A stretch of 17,751 nucleotides of DNA from positions 1 through 17,751 of the forward strand of contig CAZGSL010000037.1 of NCBI GenBank assembly GCA_964528445.1. The letters run 5' to 3'. This DNA is from JAXHMM01 sp964528445 (GTDB taxonomy: Bacteria > Bacteroidota > Rhodothermia > Balneolales > Balneolaceae). Under the pieces are notes generated by a model. That model did no database searches. It worked only from the letters and a program-made list of their open reading frames with translations, and was not told where the DNA came from. Both the position numbers and the translations under genes were made by a program. The first letter of the stretch is position 1. Each line of letters begins with the position of its first letter. This document shows, one piece after another, positions 1 through 7,086 of this stretch.

Positions 1-1466
1 TGGACGTGCGCTACAACGTGATCAACTGGGTGCACCGCTCCACCCGCGGCTGGTCGTACGGTTCCTCGGTGGTCGATCCCCGCACGGGCGAGATCATCAA
101 GGGTCATATCACGCTGGGTTCCCTGCGCATACGGCAGGATTACCTGATTGCCGAGGGTCTGCTCGCTCCCTATGAGGACGGTTCCGTCGGAGGAGAAGAC
201 CCGATGCTGGAGATGTCGCTTGCCCGGATACGACAGCTCTCCGCCCACGAGGTGGGACACACCCTCGGGCTGGCGCACAATTTCGCCGCCAGCACCAACG
301 GCCGCGCTTCGGTCATGGATTACCCCGCACCGAAGGTCTCCGTGACCGCCGACAGCACCCTGGACCTGAGTGACGCCTACGATACGGGAATCGGGGAATG
401 GGACAAGGCGGCGATTCGATACGGCTATTCCGACCTCTCCGGCGCTCCCAGCGAAGAGCGGGCTCTTAATGGCATTATCCAGGACTATCTCGATGAGGGG
501 CTCCTCTTTATCTCCGACGCCGACGCCCGTCCGGCAAGCGGCGCCCATCCCAAGGCGCATTTGTGGGACAACGGCGAGGATGCCGCCGCCCAGATGGATC
601 ACGTGCTGGACGTACGCAGAATCGCCCTGGAAAACTTTTCCGAAGAGGTGATCCGGCCCGGCATGCCGATGGCCACCCTGGAGGACGCCCTGGTGCCGAT
701 CTATCTCTATCATCGGTACCAGCTGGATGCCACCGCCAAACTGATCGGGGGACTCAATTACTCGTATAACCTGCGCGGAGACGGCCAGGCCGGTCCGGAG
801 CCGCTGCCGGCCGACGTACAGCGGGCGGCACTGGATCGTATGCTGAACACCCTCTCCCCCGAGGTGCTGCAGATGCCCGACCGGATCGTGGAGATGATAC
901 CGCCGCGCCCCATCGGCTACGGGGGAGGCCGAGAGCTGTTCAACTCTCACACCAATCCCGCCTTCGATCCACTTGGGGCGGCGGAGACCGCCGCCGACAT
1001 GACCGCGGAACTGCTCTTCAACACCAACCGGGCCGCGCGCCTGGTGGATTTCGGGGCCAGGGATTCGGCCAGCCTGGGACTCGATGAATACCTGGAGACC
1101 ATTATCGACCGTACTTGGAAAGCCGAGATGAGAGAAGGCTACCGGGGGACCATCCAGAATACCGTCAACCACGTCGTGCTCTACCACCTGATTCAGCTGG
1201 CATCGGACGACGACGTCTCTTCGATGGTTCGGGCCGTCACCAACCTGAAGCTGGAATCGCTCCGGGAGTGGATGCAGGCCGAGGCCGAAGAGCGGGCCTC
1301 CTCCTCCCAGCGTATCTCCTCCCTGCTCTACGGCTACCGCCTGCTGCAGCAGTTCCGAGAAAACGAGGAGATGTTCACACCCACGGAACCTCTCTCTCCG
1401 CCCCCGGGCTCGCCCATCGGCCACAGTCCGGCGTTCCTTAACTGCAGTTTCCAGCAGTGGGAATAG
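1..1466 (+). CDS. Zinc-dependent metalloprotease, C-terminal part (5'-truncated by window)
   Basis: C-terminal part of a large metzincin-like zinc metalloprotease. The reading frame is open to the window edge (first full codon at base 3), so the start lies upstream; the GTG at base 6 is an internal Val. About 80 residues in is the zinc motif HEVGHTLGLAH (bases 246-278), whose three His bind zinc and whose Glu is the catalytic base. SVMDYP about 20 residues later fits a Met-turn. The segment before it (VHRSTRGWSYG, VVDPRTGEI) is typical of the large DUF5117/DUF4953-type metalloproteases of Bacteroidota and relatives, usually about 800-900 residues and exported. The helical C-terminal region after the catalytic core is intact and ends at a TAG. 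Substrate unknown. aat starts 18 bp downstream on the same strand, so co-transcription is possible. Family assignment is confident; export is inferred because the N-terminus is not visible. Confidence 0.9.
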   Translation, partial: DVRYNVINWVHRSTRGWSYGSSVVDPRTGEIIKGHITLGSLRIRQDYLIAEGLLAPYEDGSVGGEDPMLEMSLARIRQLSAHEVGHTLGLAHNFAASTNGRASVMDYPAPKVSVTADSTLDLSDAYDTGIGEWDKAAIRYGYSDLSGAPSEERALNGIIQDYLDEGLLFISDADARPASGAHPKAHLWDNGEDAAAQMDHVLDVRRIALENFSEEVIRPGMPMATLEDALVPIYLYHRYQLDATAKLIGGLNYSYNLRGDGQAGPEPLPADVQRAALDRMLNTLSPEVLQMPDRIVEMIPPRPIGYGGGRELFNSHTNPAFDPLGAAETAADMTAELLFNTNRAARLVDFGARDSASLGLDEYLETIIDRTWKAEMREGYRGTIQNTVNHVVLYHLIQLASDDDVSSMVRAVTNLKLESLREWMQAEAEERASSSQRISSLLYGYRLLQQFRENEEMFTPTEPLSPPPGSPIGHSPAFLNCSFQQWE

Positions 1467-1484
1467 ACGCCATTTTTTCAAGTC

Positions 1485-2087
1485 ATGATGACTCCGGAAG
1501 AGCTGCTGACCGGGTATGCTCACGGGATTTTTCCCATGGCCGATTCCCGGGATGATCCGAAGGCGAAATGGTACACGGCCGAACGGAGGGGAATTATACC
1601 GCTGGATAACTTCCGCGTCTCCTCCAACGTGCGCCGCATCATACGCAACCAGCACTACCGCGTGCAGTACGACCACGCCTTCCGGGAGGTGATCGAAGCG
1701 TGCGCAGACCGTGAGAGCACCTGGATCTCCGATGAGATCATCGCCTCCTACTGCCGGTTGCATGAAATGGGACACGCCCACTCGGTCAGCGTGTACGACG
1801 GGTTGAAGCTGGTCGGGGGACAGTATGGGGTGTCGCTGGGCGCCGCCTTCTTCGGTGAGTCGATGTTCGAACGGGCAAAGGAGGCTTCCAAGGTTGCCTT
1901 ATGGCACTGCCACCAGGCGCTGGTTCAGGGGGGATTCGAGCTGTGGGACACCCAGTTCTGGAACGAACACCTCGCGCAGTTCGGCTGCGTGGAGATATCG
2001 GCCGGGGAGTACCGGGAGCGCCTGCGGAATGCGATTCGGAGGGAAGCGGAATTCCGTGAGCCCGACTCCCTGCCCGTACCCGAGTGA
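1485..2087 (+). CDS. aat: Leucyl/phenylalanyl-tRNA--protein transferase
   Basis: Aat transfers Leu or Phe from aminoacyl-tRNA to the N-terminus of proteins starting with Arg or Lys, marking them for ClpS/ClpAP degradation (bacterial N-degron pathway) in the cytoplasm. Family motifs appear in order: GIFPM (14-18), RGIIPLDNF (35-43), WISDEI (80-85), HAHSVSVY (97-104), FFGESMF (122-128), SKVALWH (135-141) and DTQFWNEHLAQFG (155-167). The protein is 200 residues, shorter than E. coli Aat (234), like the short forms in other phyla. Two consecutive ATGs (1485, 1488) are possible starts and neither has a clear Shine-Dalgarno sequence. It lies 18 bp after the metalloprotease stop and ends just before a hairpin terminator. 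No clpS or clpA is in the window. Confidence 0.95.
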   Translation: MMTPEELLTGYAHGIFPMADSRDDPKAKWYTAERRGIIPLDNFRVSSNVRRIIRNQHYRVQYDHAFREVIEACADRESTWISDEIIASYCRLHEMGHAHSVSVYDGLKLVGGQYGVSLGAAFFGESMFERAKEASKVALWHCHQALVQGGFELWDTQFWNEHLAQFGCVEISAGEYRERLRNAIRREAEFREPDSLPVPE

Positions 2088-2133
2088 GTCCGCCGTTTCG
2101 TTACGTGCTGTCAGAACATGCCGCAATATAAAT

Positions 2134-2180
2134 AGGCGCGGCCCGCACAGGTAACTGTCCGCCGGACCGCGCCTGTTTTG
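2134..2180. terminator. Bidirectional intrinsic terminator between convergent genes
   Basis: Perfect 8-bp arms AGGCGCGG (2134-2141) and CCGCGCCT (2167-2174), extended outward by A-T and G-T pairs, enclose a smaller hairpin ACAG-GTAA-CTGT. The plus strand continues into GTTTTG. On the minus strand the stem is followed by a T-rich run (complement of 2125-2133). It sits between the stop of aat (2087) and the stop of the sigma-operon exported protein (2203), so it can end both convergent units. Confidence 0.8.
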
Positions 2181-2202
2181 CTGCCTGGGACTCCGGACCG
2201 TT

Positions 2203-3390
2203 CTAATACTCGCGGATGCTCACCCGGTTTATGGCTCCCTCGCGGCTGATGGCGCCCCGGTCCATCTGTTCGAGCACCGACTTGTTGAGCTGCAGGTCGA
2301 TGCGTTCCGGGATTTCATCTGCCGGCGCGTCCAGGGTTACGGAGACCAGGATGTACTGGTCGTTCTCCACCGAACGGAGGGTGCGGCCGTAGTCTACCAG
2401 GTACTCACGCAGGTCCTGTTTAAAGGTTTCGAAGGCGGAAAAGGCGTTCTGCCGAAGCTTCGCTCTCTTCTGTTCCGCCTCCTCCCTCGTCTTCTGCAGC
2501 CTCTGCCGCAACTCCTCCGCGGCCTGCACCTGGCTGCTGTCGCTGCCGAATTGGAAATCCAGCTCATCAATCTGAAATATTGGTCCGCCGGAACCGTACC
2601 GCGCCTCGAAGAAGAAGAGCACCCCGAAGTTGTCCAAGGCCAGGTAGTCGACCGAGCCCCGCACCTCGAAGCCCTCTTCGTTCTCCTCGAAGGCCGTATC
2701 GAAGATGTTGGCCATCACCCGGACATCCTTGTTATCCGAACTGTTGGGCTCGCTTTCGGAGATGGAGATCCGATTGCGGAGCTGCTGCTCGCCGAGGTCT
2801 CCGGACCGATAGGCGGCCAGGTCGGACACCTGTGCCGAGACGGAGATGACCGGGAGATCCGGTTCGGAATTGATGTTTATCCGGTTACCGGAAACAGAAA
2901 AGAAGGCGTTAAAGTTATTTGTGGATTGCGGTGTTCCCCCGTAGATCACCATGACATGGTCGTCATCCGCAAGCTGGCCTATGGTGGAACCGTAATCTTT
3001 CAGAAATTCCACCATTCGGTCGGTTACATTTTCCGCGGTGACTTCCTGCTCTTGATCGGAATCTCCATACTGGAAAACCAGGTTACGTTCTCCCGGGTCG
3101 TCTGAATTGACGATCGTGAGGTTTCCCGTGGGTACGGAAATTTGGAAAATTACCCCGTAATCGGGGAGATAGGTACCGCGGATGCTTTCTCCATGTAAAG
3201 AAAACGAGCTGATACTGCTGGCGGTACCGGCACCGCTGCTGGAGACACGAAACATCTCTTCGAGCACGCTCTCCATGATGTTGATGTCGCGGTTCAGGCG
3301 GTTGCCGTCTATGTTCTGCTGGGCCCGCACCGGAACGAATGCCACGGTCAGGGCCAGGATCAGGGGAAGTATTCTGCTCAGGTATTTCAT
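2203..3390 (-). CDS. Exported protein of unknown function with internal duplication (third gene of sigma operon)
   Basis: 395-residue protein, family not recognised. It has a clear Sec signal peptide (MKYLSRILPLILALTVAFVP then VRAQQ, cleavage near residue 23). The mature protein reads as two similar halves of about 175 residues. DYGVIF (77-82) matches NFGVLF (254-259); LVFQYGDSDQEQ (104-115) matches LDFQFGSDSSQVQ (277-289); FLKDYGSTIGQL (129-140) matches YLVDYGRTLRSV (330-341); GDLGEQQLRNRISI (197-210) matches GAISREGAINRVSI (379-392). The second half carries an extra charged helix (about 288-315). I chose the ATG at 3390 because GAGGAA precedes it at good spacing and the signal peptide follows directly; an upstream ATG at 3405 overlaps the anti-sigma stop. 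Last gene of the sigma/anti-sigma operon, so probably envelope-located and co-expressed. No catalytic motif seen. Confidence 0.8.
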   Translation of the reverse strand: MKYLSRILPLILALTVAFVPVRAQQNIDGNRLNRDINIMESVLEEMFRVSSSGAGTASSISSFSLHGESIRGTYLPDYGVIFQISVPTGNLTIVNSDDPGERNLVFQYGDSDQEQEVTAENVTDRMVEFLKDYGSTIGQLADDDHVMVIYGGTPQSTNNFNAFFSVSGNRININSEPDLPVISVSAQVSDLAAYRSGDLGEQQLRNRISISESEPNSSDNKDVRVMANIFDTAFEENEEGFEVRGSVDYLALDNFGVLFFFEARYGSGGPIFQIDELDFQFGSDSSQVQAAEELRQRLQKTREEAEQKRAKLRQNAFSAFETFKQDLREYLVDYGRTLRSVENDQYILVSVTLDAPADEIPERIDLQLNKSVLEQMDRGAISREGAINRVSIREY

Positions 3391-3401
3391 GGTTGGATTC
3401 C

Positions 3402-4073
3402 TCATTCGTTTTGATCTTGGAAATTGGCGTTTTGCAGCAGATTCCCCAGGTAGCGGTTGTAGCTGAGCCACTGCTCAGTGGTGTTCTCCTGCAGCTGCGC
3501 CAGGGCTTCGCCCGTAAGCTGCAGGTCGTTCCTTCGCTGCTGTTCGAAGTAACGAACCACCTGCTGCAGCTGCTGCCGGTTCTGTTCGTTGATGGATTCG
3601 GCAAACTGCTCCATCATGGCCGCGTTCTCCTCGCGTATCTGTCGCACCAGTCCCTCCGCCTCTTCCGGGCTTATGCCCTCGTTCACCACGGGGGCGCTTC
3701 CCATGGAGAAGATCACGCCGCTGTCGGTCCAGGTGACGTGCATGCGGGCCACGGAGGCCACAAAAAGCAAGAGCACCAGTCCGGCGGCCACGGCCATGCC
3801 GGCCCGGCCGAGGACCGTGCGCGGCAGCAGCTCTTTCGCATCCCTGAGCCATTCGCCGAAGCTGCGATTCCTGCCTTCCACCACCGTCAGGCGGCGGCCG
3901 TTTTCGGTCTCGGGCATCTTCCGGAGCAGTGTGCGGGTCTCCCGCAGCCGGTCAAGCTCCCGGCGGAGCTCCGGATGCTCTTCCATGTAGGATTCCAGTT
4001 TCTCTTTGTCGTCCCGGCTGATCTCCCCGTAGAGGTAGTCCATCAGCAGGGCTCGTGCCTCGCGTTCATTCAT
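3402..4073 (-). CDS. Putative membrane-anchored anti-sigma factor
   Basis: 223-residue single-pass membrane protein translated just after the ECF sigma gene, the classic place for its anti-sigma factor. The N-terminal cytoplasmic domain (about 1-85) is helical, with the EARALLMDYLYGEIS...EEHPELRRELDRL pattern of anti-sigma domains, but lacks the HxxxCxxC zinc motif of ZAS proteins. One transmembrane helix spans about 88-110. The periplasmic part (about 135-215) is a Gln/Glu-rich predicted coiled coil. Start chosen at the ATG of 4073, whose ATGAATGA overlaps the sigma stop by 8 bp and suggests translational coupling; an upstream in-frame start at 4109 would lie deep inside sigma. Expected role is to hold the sigma factor at the membrane until an envelope signal releases it; this is inferred from position and topology. 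Confidence 0.75.
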   Translation of the reverse strand: MNEREARALLMDYLYGEISRDDKEKLESYMEEHPELRRELDRLRETRTLLRKMPETENGRRLTVVEGRNRSFGEWLRDAKELLPRTVLGRAGMAVAAGLVLLLFVASVARMHVTWTDSGVIFSMGSAPVVNEGISPEEAEGLVRQIREENAAMMEQFAESINEQNRQQLQQVVRYFEQQRRNDLQLTGEALAQLQENTTEQWLSYNRYLGNLLQNANFQDQNE

Positions 4074-4638
4074 AATAGAGCTCCTCTGATTTGAGATTCC
4101 ATTCGTCAAAAATCGTTTTCAGTTTGTCGAGTCCATAGTACATGCGCGATTTCACGGTGTTCTCCGGCTCGTCCAGTATGTCCGCAATCTCTCGGAATTT
4201 CAGATCCTCGTACTCCTTCAGGATGACCACGAGACGCTGCTCCGCGGGAAGGCGGTCGAGCGCCCTCTGAAGCAGCACGCCCAGCTGTTTCCGCTGGATG
4301 GTCCGGTCGGGATCGGAGGCGAGTCCCTCGGCAATGGGATCGGGGCCCAGCGCTCTCATCGGTTCCGACCGGCGACGCCCGGCCCGCTTGACCTCATCCA
4401 GGCAGAGATTGTTCGCGATCCGGTAGATCCAGGAGGAGAATTTGTCCGTGTTCTCCAGCGTATGCAGTTTGCGATACGCCCGGATGAAGGTTTTCTGGGT
4501 GATCTCACTCGCCTCGTCGTGACTGGAGAAGAAGCGGTAGGCAAAACGATGGATGCGGTCCTGCCACCGTTCCACGAGGCGGTTGAACGCGCCCGTGTCC
4601 CCACTGCGAAATTTTTCTACCAGTTTTGCGTCGTTCAT
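4066..4638 (-). CDS. ECF-type RNA polymerase sigma factor
   Basis: 190-residue extracytoplasmic-function sigma factor (sigma-70 family with only regions 2 and 4). Region 2 spans about 15-85, including RIHRFAYRFFSSHDEASEITQKTFIRAYRK-type core-binding and -10 recognition helices and FSSWIYRIANNLCLDE. Region 4 spans about 118-175, with LPAEQRLVVILKEYEDLKFREI and the helix-turn-helix IADILDEPENTVKSRMYYGLDKLK (about 150-174). It directs RNA polymerase to a small regulon, commonly including its own operon. It is followed with 8-bp overlap by a putative anti-sigma gene and then an exported protein. A possible ECF promoter lies in the 214 bp upstream. The signal sensed is not evident. Confidence 0.93.
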   Translation of the reverse strand: MNDAKLVEKFRSGDTGAFNRLVERWQDRIHRFAYRFFSSHDEASEITQKTFIRAYRKLHTLENTDKFSSWIYRIANNLCLDEVKRAGRRRSEPMRALGPDPIAEGLASDPDRTIQRKQLGVLLQRALDRLPAEQRLVVILKEYEDLKFREIADILDEPENTVKSRMYYGLDKLKTIFDEWNLKSEELYYE

Positions 4639-4710
4639 ATTTGTGTACCCCGTATCCCAAAGATCCCGGCAACTACGGGTCGATGCGTGTTCCTGGTGTC
4701 ACCTACGTTG

Positions 4711-4736
4711 ACCGTTACTCCGTAACCGCCGTTCAC
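4711..4736 (-). promoter_or_regulatory. Possible ECF-type promoter / small inverted repeat upstream of sigma operon
   Basis: Reading the minus strand upstream of the sigma start, TGAAC is followed 17 bases later by GGTCAA, similar in layout to the GAAC...GTC pattern of ECF promoters and so a candidate autoregulated promoter. Within it is a 5-bp inverted repeat GTTAC-GGA-GTAAC. The match is loose and short motifs of this kind arise by chance. The rest of the 214-bp gap (4639-4852) shows no other gene or clear hairpin terminator for dxs. Confidence 0.25.
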
Positions 4737-4852
4737 AGGTATGACGAACGAGAAAGGGAAATAGTTTTACGCGCGGTCAGAAAGGTGGCGAGACCCGCGT
4801 TGTTTCTTTCGGGTGGCGGATGTAACGTACCCGGCGGCGCCTCAGTGGGAAG

Positions 4853-6775
4853 TTATTTTACCGAAACGGAACGGAGGCACTCTTTGACCTGGCGGACAAT
4901 GCTGTCGGGATCCAGCCCCACCTCCTCGTGCAGTTCCCGCTGGGAGCCATGCTCCACGATGCGGTCGGGCACGCCCATGATGGTCACGGGCGGATGGTGC
5001 GGCTTGTCGATCAGGTATTCCGCCACCGCGCTGCCGAATCCGCCCAGACGGGTGCCGTCTTCTATGGTGATGATATGGCGGTAGTCGCGGCATACCCGAT
5101 CGATGAGCTCGGTATCGAGGGGTTTGGCGAATCGCATGTCGAAATGACCGATGCGCACTCCCTCCTCTTCCAGGGTGTCGGCCGCCTCCATGACGTAGTT
5201 TCCGAAGGGGCCGAAACTCAGGATCGCCACCTCCTCGCCCTCGCGAAGGCATTCGCCCCTGCCGATCTCCATCTTCTGAAACCCGTCGCGCGTCTCCATG
5301 CCGGTGGCCCGCCCCCGAGGGTAACGGATGGCCCAGGCCTGCTCCTCGTATTTGGAGGCGGTGTACATCATGTCGCGCAGCTCCTGCTCGTTAAGCGGCG
5401 AGGATACGATCATGTTGGGAACGTTCCGCAAGTAGGAGATGTCGTACAGCCCGTGGTGCGTGGGTCCGTCGGCGCCCACCAGTCCCGCGCGGTCGATGCA
5501 GAAGACGACCGGAAGTTTCTGTATGGCCACGTCGTGTATGACCTGGTCGTATGCCCGCTGCAGGAACGTGGAGTAGATGGCGGCGAAGGCCTTCTTGCCC
5601 TCCGCGGCCAGTCCCGCGGCGAAGGTGATGGAGTGCTGTTCGGCGATGCCCACGTCGAAGGCCCGGTCCGGGAAGGTGTTCATCAGCGGCCAGAGGCTGG
5701 ACCCGCTGGGCATGGCGGGCGTAATGCCCACGATGCGCTCATCCTCCCGGGCGAGTTCCACAATGGCTTCCCCGAAGACGTGCTGGTACTTGGGAGCCTT
5801 CGGTTCCGATTTGTCGGGAGCCAGCGATTTGCCGGTAATCTTGTCGAAGGGACTGCTCTGGGCGTGCCACTTGGTCTGCTCCCGTTCGGCGGGCGCGAAT
5901 CCCTTGCCCTTGATGGTAACGGCGTGCAGAAGCTTGGGACCCGGCACATCCTTGAGGTCCTCTAGGTGGCGCCGCATGGTGTCGACGTTATGGCCGTCCA
6001 CCGGACCGTAGTATTTGAAGCCCAGCGCCTGGAAGAGTCCGCCGGGCGTAATGGCGGCGGTCACGGCCTTCTCCAGGCGGGAGGCGATCTTGCGCATTTT
6101 CTCGCCGGCCGACTTGAAATGGCCCAGCATATCGTAGATCTCGTCGCGCAGCTTGTTGAAGGTCTTGCTGGTGGTAATCTCGGCCAGGTACTCGTTCAGC
6201 GCGCCCACGTTGGGGTCGATCGACATCCGGTTGTCGTTGAGGATCACCAGGATGTCGGAGTTCATCGCGCCGGCGTTGTTCATGGCCTCGAAGGCCAGTC
6301 CGGCGGACATGGCCCCGTCGCCGATGACCGCGACAACGTTCTTGTCCGATTCGTCCAGGTCGCGGGAGACGGCCATCCCGAGGGCTGCGGAGATGGAGGT
6401 GCTGGAGTGGCCCACGCCGAAGGTGTCGTATTCGCTTTCCGAGCGCTTGGGAAAGCCTGAAAGTCCGCCGTATTTGCGGTTGGTGTGAAACTTCTCGCGG
6501 CGTCCGGTCAGGATCTTGTGGCCGTAGGCCTGGTGGCCCACATCCCATACCAGCAGGTCCCTGGGCGTATCAAAAACATAATGGAGCGCCACGGTGAGTT
6601 CCACCACGCCCAGGCTCGCCCCGAAGTGCCCCCCGTGAATGGAGACCATTTCGATGATGTAATCCCGCAGCTCGTCGCATACTTCGACGAGCTGCTCCTG
6701 GTCTATTTTCTTGAGGTCGTCGGGATAGCGGATGGACTCCAGGAGGGGTCCCGGAGTCACGTTCTCCTGTTCCAT
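4853..6775 (-). CDS. dxs: 1-deoxy-D-xylulose-5-phosphate synthase
   Basis: DXS condenses pyruvate and glyceraldehyde-3-phosphate to DXP using thiamine diphosphate, the first step of the MEP isoprenoid pathway and a branch to thiamine and pyridoxal synthesis. The 640-residue length is normal. Visible motifs: active-site SIHGGHFGASLG (45-56), LVWDVGHQAYGHKILTGR (75-92), the ThDP motif GDGAMSAG (152-159) ending in ILNDNRMSI (178-186), YYGPVDGHN (255-263), catalytic Glu in GIAEQH (376-381), and DRAGLVGADGPTHHG (428-442). The transketolase C-terminal domain follows to the end. It lies 12 bp after xseB in the same direction, an association also seen in proteobacteria (xseB-ispA-dxs), though ispA is not between them here. 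No Shine-Dalgarno sequence is visible before the ATG. Confidence 0.98.
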   Translation of the reverse strand: MEQENVTPGPLLESIRYPDDLKKIDQEQLVEVCDELRDYIIEMVSIHGGHFGASLGVVELTVALHYVFDTPRDLLVWDVGHQAYGHKILTGRREKFHTNRKYGGLSGFPKRSESEYDTFGVGHSSTSISAALGMAVSRDLDESDKNVVAVIGDGAMSAGLAFEAMNNAGAMNSDILVILNDNRMSIDPNVGALNEYLAEITTSKTFNKLRDEIYDMLGHFKSAGEKMRKIASRLEKAVTAAITPGGLFQALGFKYYGPVDGHNVDTMRRHLEDLKDVPGPKLLHAVTIKGKGFAPAEREQTKWHAQSSPFDKITGKSLAPDKSEPKAPKYQHVFGEAIVELAREDERIVGITPAMPSGSSLWPLMNTFPDRAFDVGIAEQHSITFAAGLAAEGKKAFAAIYSTFLQRAYDQVIHDVAIQKLPVVFCIDRAGLVGADGPTHHGLYDISYLRNVPNMIVSSPLNEQELRDMMYTASKYEEQAWAIRYPRGRATGMETRDGFQKMEIGRGECLREGEEVAILSFGPFGNYVMEAADTLEEEGVRIGHFDMRFAKPLDTELIDRVCRDYRHIITIEDGTRLGGFGSAVAEYLIDKPHHPPVTIMGVPDRIVEHGSQRELHEEVGLDPDSIVRQVKECLRSVSVK

Positions 6776-6787
6776 AATGGTCGGAAT

Positions 6788-7000
6788 TTAGTCGTTCGTA
6801 TCGTCTTCCCTCTCCTGCACCTTTTCAATGCGCAATTCCGCCTCTTCCAGTTTCTGGGTGCAGGTTTTGGAGAGTTCGATGCCTTCCTCGTAAAGTTCGA
6901 TGGAATCTTCGAGAGAGATGTCCTCGGTTTCGAGCTCTTTCACAATCTCTTCCAGCCGTGTTAAAGCCTCTTCAAAGCTCAGTTGTTCCTTCTCACTCAT
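6788..7000 (-). CDS. xseB: Exodeoxyribonuclease VII small subunit
   Basis: 70-residue XseB, which binds several-fold to the large subunit XseA to form exonuclease VII, a single-strand DNA nuclease acting from both ends. The family signature is clear: FEEALTRLEEIVKELE (9-24), LEDSIELYEEGIEL (30-43) and LEEAELRIEKV (51-61), all helical. The length is typical. xseA is not in the window, so it must lie elsewhere or the protein has another partner. Directly upstream of dxs (12-bp gap), likely one transcript. The 86 bp before it (7001-7086) is relatively AT-rich and may hold a promoter, but I could not pick one with confidence. Confidence 0.95.
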   Translation of the reverse strand: MSEKEQLSFEEALTRLEEIVKELETEDISLEDSIELYEEGIELSKTCTQKLEEAELRIEKVQEREDDTND

Positions 7001-7086
7001 GGGTTGTTCAGCCGGGGTTCCTTAAGCAGGAGAATAGATAAGGGTATTTGTCTACAAAAGAAAGTGACAATACGAGTTAGGGCCGC

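Noticed and set aside
3391..3471. Longer N-terminus for the sigma-operon exported protein
   Set aside because: It would overlap the anti-sigma coding region and bury the signal peptide; the ATG at 3390 has a good upstream GAGGAA and starts directly with the signal sequence.
3470..3600. CTGCAG/CTGCTG-rich stretch resembling a short tandem repeat
   Set aside because: It is explained by repeated Gln and Leu codons in the anti-sigma coiled coil and has no regular period.
4783..4820. Possible terminator hairpin downstream of dxs (ACCCG...CGGGT)
   Set aside because: Only 5-bp arms with a 12-base loop and no T-run on the minus strand.
4928..5965. 345-codon open frame on the plus strand opposite dxs
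   Set aside because: It is antisense to a confidently identified dxs; its translation is low-complexity (His/Gly/Val/Arg-rich) with no domain, as expected from GC-rich codon shadowing.
7001..7086. Promoter for xseB-dxs in the AT-rich gap
   Set aside because: Several partial -35/-10-like boxes occur but none with acceptable spacing, so no site is called.
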